From Camarhynchus parvulus (taxonomy: Eukaryota > Chordata > Aves > Passeriformes > Thraupidae): 64,000 nucleotides of DNA. The stretch spans positions 10,517,420 through 10,581,419 of the forward strand of contig NC_044571.1 in the NCBI RefSeq assembly GCF_901933205.1, given 5' to 3'. Positions 25,573-37,700 of this stretch are shown piece after piece. A model generated the notes under the pieces. It made no database searches. It was not told the DNA's origin and saw only the letters and a list, made by a program, of their open reading frames with translations. A program made the translations under genes and the position numbers. The stretch's first letter is position 1, and each line of letters begins with the position of its first letter.

Positions 25573-28500
25573 CCTTTCATACTCTACATTCATTTACAAT
25601 GATATTTTTTAAATACTTAATAAAATGGAAGTGCTAGCCTCATTTAGAACAATGAAATTGTTAACATTATAATAACAAGTGGTCTGAACCAATTTATCTT
25701 ATAAGTTTTATTACTAGAAATTACTGAAATATTCTGTCTGGACTCATCTGTTGAGAAAACATAATCTTGATTGTTGAAGAGACCATTTTATTATTTAACA
25801 TTTTAACAGTCATAATTTGGAAATACAAAGACACATAAAATAGATTTTGTAATGAGAAAGTTTGAGGAACCAAAAAATAAGCAGTGGTTTCATTCTTAGA
25901 TGATAGAAGTCATAGTTTGAGAGTGAATAGTGTGAACTATTTTCTGAGGCTCTAATCCTGCAAAGGGGGTGTTCAAAATGAGAAAGATACTCTGAACTGA
26001 AATTGGCCTTTAATAAAAAATATTTCTTTAAAATTTTATGTCTTTGAGTTTAAAAGCTTTAAATGTCCAGAGCCACATTCTTTAACGATGGGACAGGCAG
26101 CTTCTGCAGGAAGGAAATACATAATATAAATAACAGTGCTGGAATGAAACCCAAAGATATCCTGTAAAACTACTTTCTAAAGCTGTCCAACTAATTTCTA
26201 AAACTCAGAATCAGTCTTTATGTATTAATAGAAACATTCTTTGAGAATTTGCTAACACACAACTAATCCTTCTCCTCCCTTTAGGAAGATAATGCAATAA
26301 CAGGTGAGGAACACTTTTGTCCCCTCATTTTCTCACCTTGGAGGAGCTACAAGCTCATGGTTTAAATTCTGTGAAATAATTAATATATTTACCAGGAATA
26401 GCTAATTTTTTTCCAAGCTTCTGAAGATCAGAGGATTTTTACTTTCACTTACTATACTTTAAATTAAATCTTCAGAGTCCCTGGGGTCTTTCAGCCCCCA
26501 CACTCAAGCAGAGAATGGTGGGGAGTACAGAGATTAAGCTCCCATTGTTTTATCTAGGTATAACTTGTCTATGTGCAACAGAAAGCAAAGGAAGGAAAAA
26601 ATAAGTGTCTAGAAGACAAAATATGGGTCCAGAGCAATTTTTTTCTTTTTACATCAGTCCATAAGAACAACCAGGATTGTTATGTGCAAAAGTGTCTGAT
26701 CGTTTTTTAAAACAGTCTGAGAGAGGACTGCCTGACTGATTTCCAGCTACAGTGCTGCAGTGTTCATTAAACATTTAAATGTCTCATGTCATTTTAACTG
26801 GTGTTGGTCAGCACTCTCCCAAGTACAGCAAACATGGGAGTTTGCTGGCTCTGGGAGGGCTCACCTGCAGAGGGAGGCTGCTGTCCATGTCCTGCTGTGG
26901 TCCTGGAGAGCTCAACAGGTCTCAGATTAGGACTACTACTTCCAGGGTCACAAGACAATTGGCTTTAGTCATAGTAACTTTCCATCTCGACCACAATTTG
27001 GGCCAGTAAATTTCTTTAAAGGTTGGACAACAAAACTGTTGTTCTGCTCAGGTTATTTCATTAGTTCAGGCAAGAAAAATGAGTTTCTGAGACTGTTCAT
27101 TAAGAAACAGTTGGCTCGTTAGCCAGCATAATTTCATGGGAACAGATAATATTTGTGATGAGTTCAAGGCCAAGGCTTACATGTATTTCTGAGATGATTG
27201 TGCAGCCCAAGGAGAAGGGAGGGATGCACCACCACAATGAGATTTTGTTGAAGTTTTTATTCAGTGAATTACTCTATTTTCCTCTAACTAAAGACAATCA
27301 AGTTTGTGTTGCATACTCATTATATACTTTATTTAGAATAGGTTTTGATTTAAGAATGAAACTGTATTCATATTTAGGCACCTTTTTTCCCTAAGAATAG
27401 CCTTCCTAGCATTATATGACTATAAAAATTTGACTTGAGCCTGTCCTCATTGTTTTTCATTCTCTTAAAAAATATGGTTAGAAACAGCCATCACAACTTA
27501 TATCAGATATCCATATTAATAACTGTCCTATCCATGTAGTATATGCAACATCTTAAAATTATATTTTTTCTTACTTTTTTAGGAATTTTGAAGAGATTTC
27601 ATATAAATTCATAAACAAGAACACTCATAATTTGTGCTGTTTGGTTGCCTACCAGTGTGAATTATAAGTATCAGAGGTTTCCATTCTTGTTTGTCTTATC
27701 TGGATTATTTCATTTAGGGAATATTCTTAGTGCTGTAGGATCTTCACAATTAATTTTGGGGTTTATTAAGGGATGAATAATGGGTATAATGATCTTTGAC
27801 ACACTAATTTGGTTTTGGTTTTTAATACAAAGATTATGCCATAAGTGTTAGGTCAGTAGTTGCCCCCTTCTAAGTGTTTCATGTTCCATTTACAGCTAAT
27901 TCCACTGATTTGATACCTGTTTTTCATTCAATATGCAAGATAAGCAAGGATGGCCAGTTATCTTTTGGAGAGAAAACAACACTGACCGAAGTAGTAGATG
28001 AGATATAACAATGTTTATATGTATTTTTTGACAAGTCAAAAAACAACAGTTGCCTCCAAGGAGTGTTTTTTATCCTTGAAGACATTTTACAGTGTTACAA
28101 TTTTAGAATTCTATACTTATGTATTTTTCTCTTAGTCTTTTTCTGTTTCTCTTATGTCAGAAAATAGCCTTTGTTTCCCTTTTTTTCCCCTTTTTTTTTG
28201 ATTGAGAACACAATTTGAAATACCTGTCTAGAAACTCTTTTTTTTCTATTTTTATTATCTTTCTGGTTTTTATACTTCTTCAAGAAATGTTACAACAGAT
28301 CTGAAATTGGTCTAGGGACCATTTTTTTTCATATGTCGTGATTCCAAGATTTTTCAGTGCTCTTCTGTATAATATTTATGTTAGCATGAGAGAAAGCAGA
28401 GAAAGTGCTGATCATTAGGAAAAATACTTGGTAGCTGTTCCTCAGACAATGTGTTGTTGGAGGTCCTTAGTTAAACACTTGTCACACATGAAACAATTCA

Positions 28501-28885
28501 GTGTCTAATCTAGAGCAAGAAGATTTTTCAAACAAATTCAGACAACATAGATTATCACAGATCTCTACAAAGATGATATCCCTAACCTCAGTCAACTGTT
28601 AAAGCATTGTTTTTACACTGTAATAGATATGAATACATACCATGAAGTATTGCTATGGAAAAAAAAAAAACTATTACCTGTGAAAAGCACTGATCAAGTT
28701 ATCCCTTTCCACAGTGGAGAAAAATATATCTTGCTGCAGAAATGTGATGTGGTTGGGTGCAATTTCTTATTGCATTGTATATTATTTGAAATCTAGAATT
28801 ACACAGGTGAAAAATTAATTTGTGCTGAAGGGATAAATGCCAGCCATTTTCTGTGCTTCATTATTTATATTTCTGTAATATATTA

Positions 28886-28958
28886 CTTCCTTTAAACCAA
28901 AAAAACCAAAACAAAACAAAACAAAAAAAACCAAACAAAAGAAAACAAGAAAACAAGC
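28886..28958 (+). repeat. A/C-rich low-complexity tract
   Basis: AAAACAAAACAAAAC-type repeats in intron 9. Confidence 0.85.
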
Positions 28959-29247
28959 ACGACCCACACTATAAAGTTCATCAGATTTTCAAGCCTGGTT
29001 TTCCTTATGAGGATTCAGTTACTGACTGTTGTAGTTTCTCACACAAGTGGTGATAGTCATGACTATTACCTAGCCTAACACATATTTAGGGATCTGCATA
29101 AATTTCATGTGATTATTCAATCTATGCATTTGTTGTTGTAAAGATTGAAAATTTCATTTTTAATTATTACATTGCAAGCATTGCACTCCCTGAAGTCAGC
29201 TCACTTGGTTGAGCTCTAATCCTGTATGGGCCAATCACGTAAGAGTT

Positions 29248-29300
29248 GGGTTTGATGATCCTCTGGGTCCCTTCCAACTCAGAGCCTGCTGTGTTCCTGC
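29248..29300 (+). mobile_element. CR1 3' tail, short
   Basis: TTTGATGATCCTCTGGGTCC followed by CTTCCAACTCAGAG is the typical sense-strand 3' end of CR1. Only about 50 bases are recognisable, and the terminal octamers are decayed. Confidence 0.65.
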
Positions 29301-30266
29301 TTGTGGCTCTAACGATAAACTTTAACTTTCAGTTCTAAACTCCAATGAAAGGCTTTATTAGCTGCTTGGAGCATTTTATTGGCACAAATTTGTCAGTAGG
29401 AACAATTCCTGCCAAGTATAAAAACATTAAGTGCCTTGGTATATTTTTTTTTATGGAAGCATAAGCTTATTTGTATGTATACCTTGTTTTTAGATTAAAT
29501 TCCTGACAAGCTAGCTAAACTTGTTCAGAACTTTTTGAAAAACATATGGGATGGTATCTTCTGTAGCAAGTGCATTTTGTTCTTCTCTTCTGTCATTGTT
29601 TTCTACTGTTATACTAATCAATGAGTACTTGTTGATTTCTCTTGACTTTATGCAGTAGACCAGAATTTTTTGTTCTCATAAGAGACTTGGCTTCTAAAAA
29701 TAATTATAAGATTGGCCTTTGCAGAAAAGAGAAATCAACAGTAATACACTTCTGCTTGATTTTAAAAAGTTATGATTTCGCATGAGTTTTTGAGCTTTTC
29801 CAGCTTGCTAGAAGGGTTTTCACAAAATATGTGTCTGTGGATTGCTCAAGCCTAGCATTGCATGTAGTGTAAAGGTTTGGGTTTTTTAAATGTCATGTTT
29901 TCCATAGATTCTCTTCAAAGTCAGAAAGTAACTTGCTACTTTTTTGCATGTATCATTTTATGAGCTTCTGTGGTAAATACCTCTCTAAATATGTGGTAAA
30001 TATTATTTTCATTATTCACTATTCAGAACACTTGATAGGGATTTTTAATAACAGTGTGAAATATCTCATTAAATATGAGATTTTTTTATTTCTCTCAATC
30101 TTAACTGATCTTGGTCAGTTAACTGATTTTGTATTGCAAAGTACGTCCATGTATTAGCCATCTAATATTTTTTTTTTAAGAATACATTGTTGTTCCATTT
30201 ATTCCTTTGTAGAACTGTCTAAGTAGGTGCCATTTTCATTGCTCTTATACTTTTGGTTTTGATCAG

Positions 30267-30452
30267 TTTTTAGCAAGTGTTGAAGAAAAGAAATTTAGCA
30301 CCGCGCGGATGGGGGCTGGAGATCTTGAAAACTACCAAACTGCTTTAGAAGAAGTGCTCACGTGGCTTCTCTCTGCTGAAGATGCATTACAAGCACAAGG
30401 AGATATATCCAGTGACGTAGAAGTTGTTAAAGAACAGTTTCACACCCATGAG
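30267..30452 (+). CDS. DMD: Dystrophin exon 10 (end of hinge 1, start of spectrin repeat 1)
   Basis: This 186-base exon, phase 0 at both ends, encodes 62 residues, one fewer than human residues 321-383. The second half is strongly conserved: [18 protein letters not shown] is helix A of R1 with its core tryptophan, and [13 protein letters not shown] leads into helix B. The first third is the divergent end of hinge 1. I placed the start after TTGATCAG because only this AG keeps phase 0 and gives [10 protein letters not shown], which aligns with the human start HLEAPEDKSF. A second acceptor-like TAG seven bases inside the exon would shift the frame. The donor GAG|GTATGT is good. Confidence 0.94.
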
Positions 30453-31097
30453 GTATGTGTTTACACTAATATTTTGAAATTTATTTTATTCTATTCCCTT
30501 TGATTTTTTAGGGGGGATTTGTTTTGTTTTTATTAATTTTGATTCAGAGAATGTAAACTGGAGACTCTTCCCTAGAGTCATAGGATTGTTTTGGTTGGAA
30601 AAGATCCTTAAGATCCTCAAGTCCAACCATTAACTTAACACTGCCAATTCCACCACTAAATGCTCCTAAATGCTACATCTATGCATCTAAAGATGGCAAC
30701 TCAACCACTTCCCTGGAAGCCCATTCCAGGGTTTGAGAACATTCAGTGGAGATGGGTTTTTTCCCCTAAAATCCAATCTAAACATCCTCTGTTACAATTT
30801 GAGGCCATTTCCTCTCATCCTATCATTTGTTACTATACCCACCTCTTTGCAACCTTCTTTGAGGTAGTTGAAGAGATCAGTAAGGTCACCCTGCAGCCTC
30901 CTCCTCTCCAGACAAAACAGCTTTTTGCCCTTTGAAGAAAATGAAAGTGTTTATTTCCAGTTTATGTTACAAGTTTTGGTGAGGGGTTCAAAAAATTAAA
31001 ACCAAGGTTTTAAATCATGTTGGCAAAACAGTGCAATTCTGTTCTTTCATTCCAAAAAATGCAACTGAAAACTGGATTTTTTTTTTTTAATTGTCAG
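30453..31097 (+). other. DMD: Intron 10 (645 bases)
   Basis: More than half of this short intron is a minus-strand CR1 fragment (30562-30932). The rest is AT-rich and ends in a run of T and the acceptor TTAATTGTCAG. Confidence 0.95.
30562..30932 (-). mobile_element. CR1 LINE fragment inside intron 10
   Basis: Plus-strand text TTTTGGTTGGAAAAGATCCT, then AAGTCCAACC, is the antisense of the CR1 3' end. The text then runs through the antisense ORF2 tail (CCATTCCAGGGTTTGAGAAC, TTTGAGGCCATTTCCTCTC) to CTCCTCTCCAGACAAAACAG. The copy is 5'-truncated in the usual CR1 way and inserted opposite to the gene. Confidence 0.88.
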
Positions 31098-31279
31098 GGG
31101 TTTATGATGGAGTTAACAGCTCACCAAGGACGTGTCGGTAATGTTTTGCAAGTTGGAAGTCAACTTCTATCAACTGGAAAACTTTCAGATGAAGAAGAGA
31201 ATGAAATCCAAGAACAAATGAATCTACTTAATTCTCGTTGGGAAAGTCTCAGGGTAGCAAGTATGGAAAAACAAAGCAA
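31098..31279 (+). CDS. DMD: Dystrophin exon 11 (spectrin repeat 1, helices B-C)
   Basis: This 182-base exon has exactly the length of human exon 11 and covers human residues 384-444. It enters in phase 0 with [15 protein letters not shown] and leaves after two bases (AA) of an asparagine codon completed by exon 12. The part [20 protein letters not shown] is helix C of R1, with the conserved tryptophan that packs the three-helix bundle. The acceptor TTGTCAG follows a T-rich tract, and the donor CAA|GTAAGT is near ideal. R1-R3 are described in the literature as contributing to lipid binding at the sarcolemma; the sequence itself only shows the coiled-coil fold. Confidence 0.98.
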
Positions 31280-34200
31280 GTAAGTAATATGTTAGGTGTT
31301 ATTACACCATATAATAATTAATTAATTAATTTTGACTGAAACAATCCTGAACTTGACTAACAGTTGGGATTTTCCTTCACTGTGAACAAAACTCCATCTT
31401 GTATCTGTTTTAACCTGAAATTTGATGCGCAGTGATTTTGAGCCTTGTATGTTGTTTGGAGCCTGGAAGCCACATAAAGCAGCAGCTACCAACAACTTGG
31501 ACACAGATAACACTTTAACCAAAATTTGCATCACCTACCTCACTTTTATTGGAGTGCGAATTACACTATTTTAAAAAGTGCAAGGCCTATAGTTTAAAGT
31601 TGAATTACAAGTAGAAGTAGAGAAATAATCTATTAAATATTCACAATATTATTTGGAAATTTTTATTATTAATGTATCTGTTTTTGAAATTTTGATTTAC
31701 ATAATGCCATCGGGTATAAGAAATTCCATAAATGTAAAAGCTTGTGATTGTGCCACAGGGGAATAATTTGGTTTACGGGATACAGAGATATAGTATATAT
31801 TTTCTTACTTTCTTCATAAATATATGCTGAACATATTCAGTTATTCATCAGTCCCCTCGTTATGCTTTTTCCAGTTCTACCTTGCCTTTTGGAGTTGAGG
31901 GGTTTGCCCATTGTATTAAAAAGTGAACTGTGATTTTTAACATTTGCATGACATAACTCTCTTTCTTCCAACATGTTCTTAGCAATTCCAAACATTTGTT
32001 TTCTTTTCAGCTTGCTACTGAGTACTGAGAATGTTTCCTTTATTCTGTCTTCCTTGGACTATAAAATTGTTCCTGGTTTCAGATGTTTCAACCTAACTTA
32101 TTCTAGTTCTAGTATATTTTTGGAGAGAAAAAAAATCTATGATTCTTTACTGTAGGGAGTTTTTATTGGCCATACTTATTTTCATTTAAATCAATACATG
32201 CAAGTCACTATGTCCCTGAGTGGTACTTTTTCTACTTAAAAAACATCCTTTAACACCAGTTGTTAAACCCATCTCCTAGCTGCTGCTGTAGGTCATTGCT
32301 TGGGGAATTGAGTGGCCTAGAGTCTTCTAAAGCAGGTCTTATTTGGGTAATATGAGTTCAGTAGAAGACTTCAGTAGAAGAAGATTAATAAGAGCTTCAC
32401 GGAGAGTGTTGCACTGCTATTTAATTTTCTATACAAAAAAAGAAATCTGTGATAAATTCAATGAGATTTGGGATAGGGCAAGAGAAAATTTCTCAGGAGT
32501 GATATACCTAGATATAGTTAATTCTGGCCTTTTGGTCAAACTACTGTGTTTCAAAAAACTGGCTGGATGAGTATAGTAAGTTTTCTTATCACAATATAAT
32601 ATATTTTTGGGTTATTATACATAATTTAAACTCTCAGTATCCATCTTCTACTTTAAAGTACAATCTTCTGAGCAGATTGCTGTAAACTTGTCCCTAAGGC
32701 AACAGTGGCGCTTTTAGCCAAACAGGGATGGTTTTTGTGAAGATGAGAACAGTAAGACTGTCTGACCTCTGTAATGGTAATAGGAATTGTGAAAAAAGGT
32801 ACCACACTTTACAGCCCAAGGAAAACGAAAGCAAGTAATAAACAAGGACAGGAGGAAGATATACTGATAATTACGCTATAAAAAATGAAAGGGTCTTATA
32901 AAAAGTGATTTAGGAGGTCAGAATGTCAAAGGAAGTTTGGAACATAAAAATACCTTTGTGTAAAAGCAGCCCAGATTGGATTTCTTGTGTATTCACTATG
33001 TATTGAAAGTATTTGACTCTTCTAATAAGCAGTGCAGTAGCATGCTGAAGGAAAACTGTCTTTTTTTTTTTTTTTGTCCTCCTGGCCTTTCCCAAACAGT
33101 ATTCTCTATAGTAAAGCATCTCAGTGATAAATATGTCACTGTAGAGAAAAGCAATGCAATTTACCACTTTATAGGGAGTTCAACAACTTTTAAAACACAT
33201 TCAATTCATTTTTTTTAATTTGAAACTATTTGAGCCATACTATAAACAAAGGTTTTGATAATCTCCTGAGGTATATAAATAGATATTAAACCCTCATATC
33301 AGATGTTTATAAAAGTATTTTGAAAGCAAGGAAGTACCTGGCGAATGGTAAGAAAGAAGAAGCATTCTTTTGCTTTAGGAATAAACTGTGATTATGTTTT
33401 GTGATTACTTAATTTTGAAGTTTATGCTCCTTACTTCAGAATAATGTCAATATTATGTATAATATTTGTTTCATCATATTTCCATTTTCTTAAATTCAGT
33501 TTACTGTAACAGGTCTTCTGTAGAGTTTATTTAATATAATGCTAAGAGGAATATCTCCAGAATGAAGCAGTGTACTTTATAATTGCTTAGTTTAGAACAT
33601 CAAGACAATAAAATGCACAGTTGAAAGTGTAGGACTCAGATCTGAGATCCCTAATCCCTTGAAAACCATGGGCTTTGTTGAAACAGGGTATCATCCTTCT
33701 GTACTCTATTTGTAATTAATAGAGCGATTAGGATGGAAACAATGCTATATGAGTCCTCTGGTTGTTTTGACCAATCTTTTAAATATTATTTCCAGTTTAA
33801 AACAAAAGAAAAATAGAAAAAAACAAATCTGAAATCCTAAAATGCTGATGATGAAGATTTTATTTAGGAGAGGTTCGAGAATTTCTAAAGAGGCAAGTCT
33901 AAGTGGAAATCTGTCATGGATTTTTGGCCAGATCATTTTGGATCTATCTATACAATTTGATTAGGTAAAACTGAAGTATTTCCTGGTTAATTTTTCAGAG
34001 CATTTTCCATTGAAGAACTGAAAATACAATATTTTTTTTCTATTTAATATCCTAAATTAGAAAAAGCCTGGTAAGGTCAGCTGTTTGAGCAGTTTTCAAA
34101 ATACTTGCAGTGAATAAAACAAGCTTTAAAAAAATAGAGTGTAGAAATTTTGAACTCCAACTCTAATAGAAATGCAACTGTAATACAGAGCTTTAACAGA

Positions 34201-34582
34201 TAGAATATTATATGATGTAATCAGTTCCTAAAGAAAAAGCTTCAGAACAATTTGTCTAAATCAAAACTCTTTCCAAAAAGTTTCAGTTACCTTCTCTATG
34301 GAATGTGCTGGGTTGGAAGGGACCCTTCGGGGTCATCAAGTCCAACTCCTGGCCCTGCACAGACACCCCAACAGTCACCCCCAGTGCCTGAGAGAATTCC
34401 CCAAATGCTTCTGGAACTCTGTCAGGCTGGGCCTGTTCCCCTTTCAAAGCATGTATTCAAAAGCAAATATTTCTATTCTGCCTTCAAATGTAACCTTGTG
34501 AAAATCTGTTAGTATATGGGGCAGATGTTTCTTCTTGTTTTCTTCACTTATAAATTCAAATCATTTTTTCTTTGTTTTACAG
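31280..34582 (+). other. DMD: Intron 11 (3.3 kb)
   Basis: AT-rich, with one CR1 fragment (34300-34445) close to its 3' end. Short open frames are present without recognisable content. An acceptor-like TTTGTTTTCTTTTCAG near 32009 is not followed by coding-looking sequence. Confidence 0.9.
34300..34445 (-). mobile_element. CR1 fragment just before exon 12
   Basis: GGGTTGGAAGGGACCCTTCG, TCAAGTCCAACTCC and CTTCTGGAACTCTGTCAGG follow the antisense CR1 3' end in order. The insert stops 137 bases before exon 12. It is less diverged to my eye than the copies in intron 9. Confidence 0.85.
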
Positions 34583-34733
34583 TTTACATAAAATCCTAAT
34601 GGATCTGCAGAATCAGCAGCTAGCCCAGCTAGCTGAATGGCTGACAAAAACAGAGGAAAGGACGAAGAAAACTGATTTGGAGCCCTTAGGTCCAGATCTA
34701 GAGGACCTAAAGCGCCAAATAGAAGAGCATAAG
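34583..34733 (+). CDS. DMD: Dystrophin exon 12 (R1/R2 junction, helix A of R2)
   Basis: This 151-base exon has the same length as human exon 12. Its first T completes the asparagine codon begun in exon 11; 50 residues follow and the exon ends in phase 0. LMDLQNQQLAQLAEWLTKTE is the helix A signature of spectrin repeat 2 with its core tryptophan, and GPDLEDLKRQIEEHK begins helix B. Human residues 444-494 correspond. The acceptor TTTGTTTTACAG is strong; the donor AAG|GTATGC is acceptable. Confidence 0.98.
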
Positions 34734-37700
34734 GTATGCTGTGATGGGCTTCCAAAGGCATAAAAACCAAATTGGGTGTTTGACATTTTAAAATCTCTAC
34801 TCCTGCCGTTAGAGCATAGCAAAGTAATATGAAATCTTGGTTTAATATTTATTGTTCTATGCAGTTAACAAGATTTTGTAGACTTACTTTATAACAACTG
34901 TGAGTTTTATTCTGATATAAAAAAATATTGTTTTCTTTTTATGTATAAGCAATATACTAGAATATGCAAGGCAGCTGTAACATCTTTTCATTACATTAGA
35001 ATGAAAATATATCACGTTTTTTAATGCTTGTATATTCTTCTTTTTGCATTTTGTTTTTTTCTCTTACATGTTGTAGCAGCAATGATGCAGTTGTCAGACC
35101 ACATAATATTGTTAGGACTCCAGAGATCCTGAATATATATTTGCACTGAATATATATCATGCACTGTAAAATGCACTACATTCTAGCAGTAGAAAATAAT
35201 TTTTGTTAATGTATCGAAACAATAAAAAAAAAAAGCAACCAACCAAACTCAGGAATAGATGGAATTTAATAAGATGGAATTTGGCCAATTTATCCCACAT
35301 TATGTAAGGGTAATTTTTAATTGGAAGAAATAAGAACTAAAAAGAGAGAGAGGGTAGTTTGTGTAGTAGTTTGAATAAATTTACTGGATTAGAATGCCTT
35401 GCTTCATGTTAATTTAGATTTAAAAAGAAATGTATATATGTGTCTACAGCACATGATGATGATAAAGAAACACAGAAAAATATAGAAAACAGAGGTGATT
35501 TCTGAGGTGGTGGAGATTTAACATGATGACCTTTTAATGTCTCTACATCAATAGCTCAAAGCAGTTCCTTGCCATGGTATCTTGAGAGATTTTAACACCT
35601 GATGCTTCTTGGCCTGTGTCAGTGCTAATCGAGGTTTTAGAGGGCAGATCATCCTGAAAAACAATTCAAACTGAAATCAGCTTTTACAGTTCTTTTAAAA
35701 ATAGGTCAAAAGCTGCAAAAGACATCATGATGCACTTGTGTGTTAAAGATGATTTCTTTGCATTCTGATTAAGGAGTGCTACTGAAGAAGAATACAAATT
35801 CTGCAGCTCCTGCTGCTGTTGGTGCTGTCTGTGCTTGCCCTGTGAGGAGATAATGCATTTCAGTATGTGAGTTTGCTAGCTAAAGACAGTGTCTGACATT
35901 ACATTTTCTTTTTAAGAGAGACAGAAGGTAATTATGAAATGGGAATTGGAGAAAGGAACATGAAAGATTTTGAATACATCAGTACTAAGACTTGAATAAC
36001 TTTACTCCTATTTCTATGCATTTTATGCTTGAATACTAACATAAAATGCAATACCTTTATTTATGCAATCTCTTTATGCTGCTTCTTTCTGATACTGAGA
36101 AAAATAGGTAATTAGCTTGTATTTGAAGATTCTGAGGGAAGATATGCAGAAATCTCTTTTCCACATGCTTGTTCTTCACTGTGGTGTGTTGAGTAGTGAA
36201 CGTTATTTATTTATGTGTATTACTTCTCAAATCTGTTTCATGTGCAAAAGGGAATTTAGCTAGAAATGCTGGAAATAAAATGGTTTGGATTTAATTTTAA
36301 TTACATTTGTATTCATCTATCCCTTGTGTTATTCAGAAGTCAAAGAAGAGGGTTTTCCATTCTTTCAGTTATTGAGAGAAAGTGTCATATAATTTTATTG
36401 TATTTTGCATACAGCAAAGCTACCTCCTGTAGCAAGAATTAAAACAATGGACTTTTAATAGGACATTTATTGCTTCATCATTAAACAAGCAAATAAAAAA
36501 ACAAAACCCCAAACCATTCATATTTTCTCTAAGGCTCACATAAGTCTGGTTGTATCAGAAAACAATGTTTTGTAAATTCATAAGAGGAAGCAAAAATTTG
36601 AAGATATAAAAAGCAATCATCATTTCAGATGAAACAGACCAGCAAACATGTTAGGTTTCTGTTGGTATCATTGTGCTTCTGTCTCCTCTTTACCCTTATA
36701 ATTTTGCCTTCCTCTCTTTACCTGTTCATTAATAGGTACTTTTCACTCATTTATTTCATGTTATGTATCCCCCTTTGAGTTATGATTTCCATACATCAGA
36801 TTTCTTTATTCTATGTATTTTAAAATGATGTTGCAAAATATTGGTCTCGAGTTTTTGTGACTGACACTTCAGTTTCTCTGCTGGGACATATTAAAAAAAT
36901 CAAAAAGAAACCAAAAAAAAAGCTCCACTAATATGTATTGGGTATGGCAGCCAGCAATCAGAGCATAGAAAAAACATAACATTCTTCCCAGCATGCTGCT
37001 TAGGTCTAAAATATATGAGGTTGTTATCTTGATAGTACTGAAAATTTTCTGAGTGGACTGAAGTGGTGAAGAAGAAAATTTTATTTCATTAGGAATGTAC
37101 AGAGTTCTGGCAAGAAATCTGGCATAGTCAATATATTTTGGAAGATTAGTTAAAAATTTCAGTAATTTTTTTTTTGCAGTAGCATTTTAAGTATTTTTCT
37201 CCTCTTACAATTATCCATTCCTTATAATTTTGTAAAGGAAGCAGCTACTTTTCAGTAAAAATCTAAGGACTATTGAGCTGTCCAAGCAGAATATGGTTTT
37301 GGAAATGTTAGAATAAATTTTAAAATTTTGCTTTTAATTGCACTGGTTTTATTATTCCAGTTATTGTTTATTATTATTGTACCATATATATAATTATTAT
37401 GTATTATTAATATACTATATAGTTGGTAGATTTTTTATAGTTTCATTAAGTTCCTAAAAATATCTAAGTCTTTAGTGCCGGGATTTTTAGTACTTCGAGT
37501 TAATTTCAAAGGTAAAAGGGGACAGTTCTTCAGTGTCCAAATATCAGGATGGATTTGTCTTTGAGTACTCAGATGACTTTGGTGGTCATTTTTATTCTTT
37601 TTGAACTAGATTATGTTTGAGTTGTGTAAATTGTTATCTGATAGATAGGAGTTAAAGGAATTGTAGAGTTTTATGAGTTTCTCCTATTGCTATCTTTATT

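Larger units (their letters stand above)
10875..30266 (+). other. DMD: Intron 9 (19.4 kb)
   Basis: The largest complete intron in the window. It contains a long minus-strand CR1 fragment (14125-14960), a plus-strand CR1-like tail (16903-17110), possible CR1 tails near 23825 and 29248, an AT palindrome cluster (12355-12427) and several GT- or AC-rich low-complexity tracts. The remainder is AT-rich and featureless to me. Many short open frames occur, none with a recognisable domain or dystrophin similarity. It ends in the acceptor TTTTGGTTTTGATCAG. Confidence 0.9.

Noticed and set aside
30274..30452. Alternative start of exon 10 after TTTTTAG
   Set aside because: It breaks phase with exon 9, whereas the CAG seven bases upstream keeps phase 0 and restores alignment with the human exon start.
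32343..32570. Open frame of 75 codons in intron 11
   Set aside because: Briefly looked like a domain fragment (IWDRARENFSG), but I could not connect it to any family and there is no splice support.
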